6,031 nucleotides of DNA, taken from contig CAMDQV010000128.1 of the NCBI GenBank assembly GCA_945906015.1, forward strand, positions 1 through 6,031, written 5' to 3'. Of this stretch, positions 6,027-6,031 are shown piece after piece; within the stretch, counting starts at the first letter, position 1, and each line of letters begins with the position of its first letter. This stretch comes from Pedobacter schmidteae. GTDB taxonomy: Bacteria > Bacteroidota > Bacteroidia > Sphingobacteriales > Sphingobacteriaceae. The position numbers and the translations under genes are program-made. The notes beneath the pieces are model-generated. The model saw only the letters and a list, made by a program, of their open reading frames with translations, did not search any database and was not told the DNA's origin.

Positions 6027-6031
6027 CTTAC

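Noticed and set aside
5962..6031. Rightward frame from ATG 5962 open to the window end (23 codons).
   Set aside because: It reads straight through the perfect hairpin and the GC palindrome, has no promoter or leader signal, and is too short to recognise a family.
5967..6031. Leftward frame entering at the window end and stopping at TAA (5969-5967), about 20 codons.
   Set aside because: It could be the C-terminus of a gene beyond the edge, but its last codons are the hairpin itself and no family motif is visible; it competes with the opposite-strand frame and neither can be preferred.

Overview
The window is a chromosomal stretch of a Bacteroidota bacterium, most likely from the Sphingobacteriales/Chitinophagales side of the phylum. 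The lower-rank placement is an impression, not something shown here. The reasons are moderately AT-rich DNA, starts without clear Shine-Dalgarno sequences, a perfect Bacteroidota -7 promoter box (TAnnTTTG) ahead of the helicase, and a GpsA and a TolC-like protein whose motif wording is the Bacteroidota variety.

Layout: (1) bases 1-2217, rightward, hold the end of an envelope export operon: the C-terminal 273 residues of a TolC-family outer-membrane channel, then, 30 bp on, a complete membrane-anchored periplasmic adaptor (MacA/HlyD type). The inner-membrane pump that must partner them is not in the window; a strong intrinsic terminator (2241-2276) follows the adaptor, so any linked pump gene would lie upstream. 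(2) 2277-3284, rightward, is gpsA, NAD(P)-dependent glycerol-3-phosphate dehydrogenase, whose ATG directly touches the T-tract of that terminator. (3) 3285-3903 is about 620 bp of non-coding DNA between the convergent 3' ends of gpsA and the helicase. It is not random: it starts with a 15-bp tandem array, continues as 63 degenerate heptanucleotides in five blocks separated by exactly 2 nt, has an invariant 14-nt core in four of the blocks, and ends with two more heptamer pairs next to the helicase stop codon. (4) 3904-5793, leftward, is a DEAD-box RNA helicase with a DbpA-type RNA-binding domain and a long Gly/Arg (RGG) tail, preceded by its own promoter. (5) 5844-6031 has no gene I can support, but carries a perfect 10-bp hairpin and a short GC palindrome close to the right edge, which may be the border of a REP-like or mobile element.

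Functionally the genes are three unrelated housekeeping or envelope units: drug/lipid/peptide export, phospholipid precursor synthesis, and RNA remodelling. The most distinctive item is the heptamer-phased intergenic region. No defence system, prophage or new enzyme system is visible.
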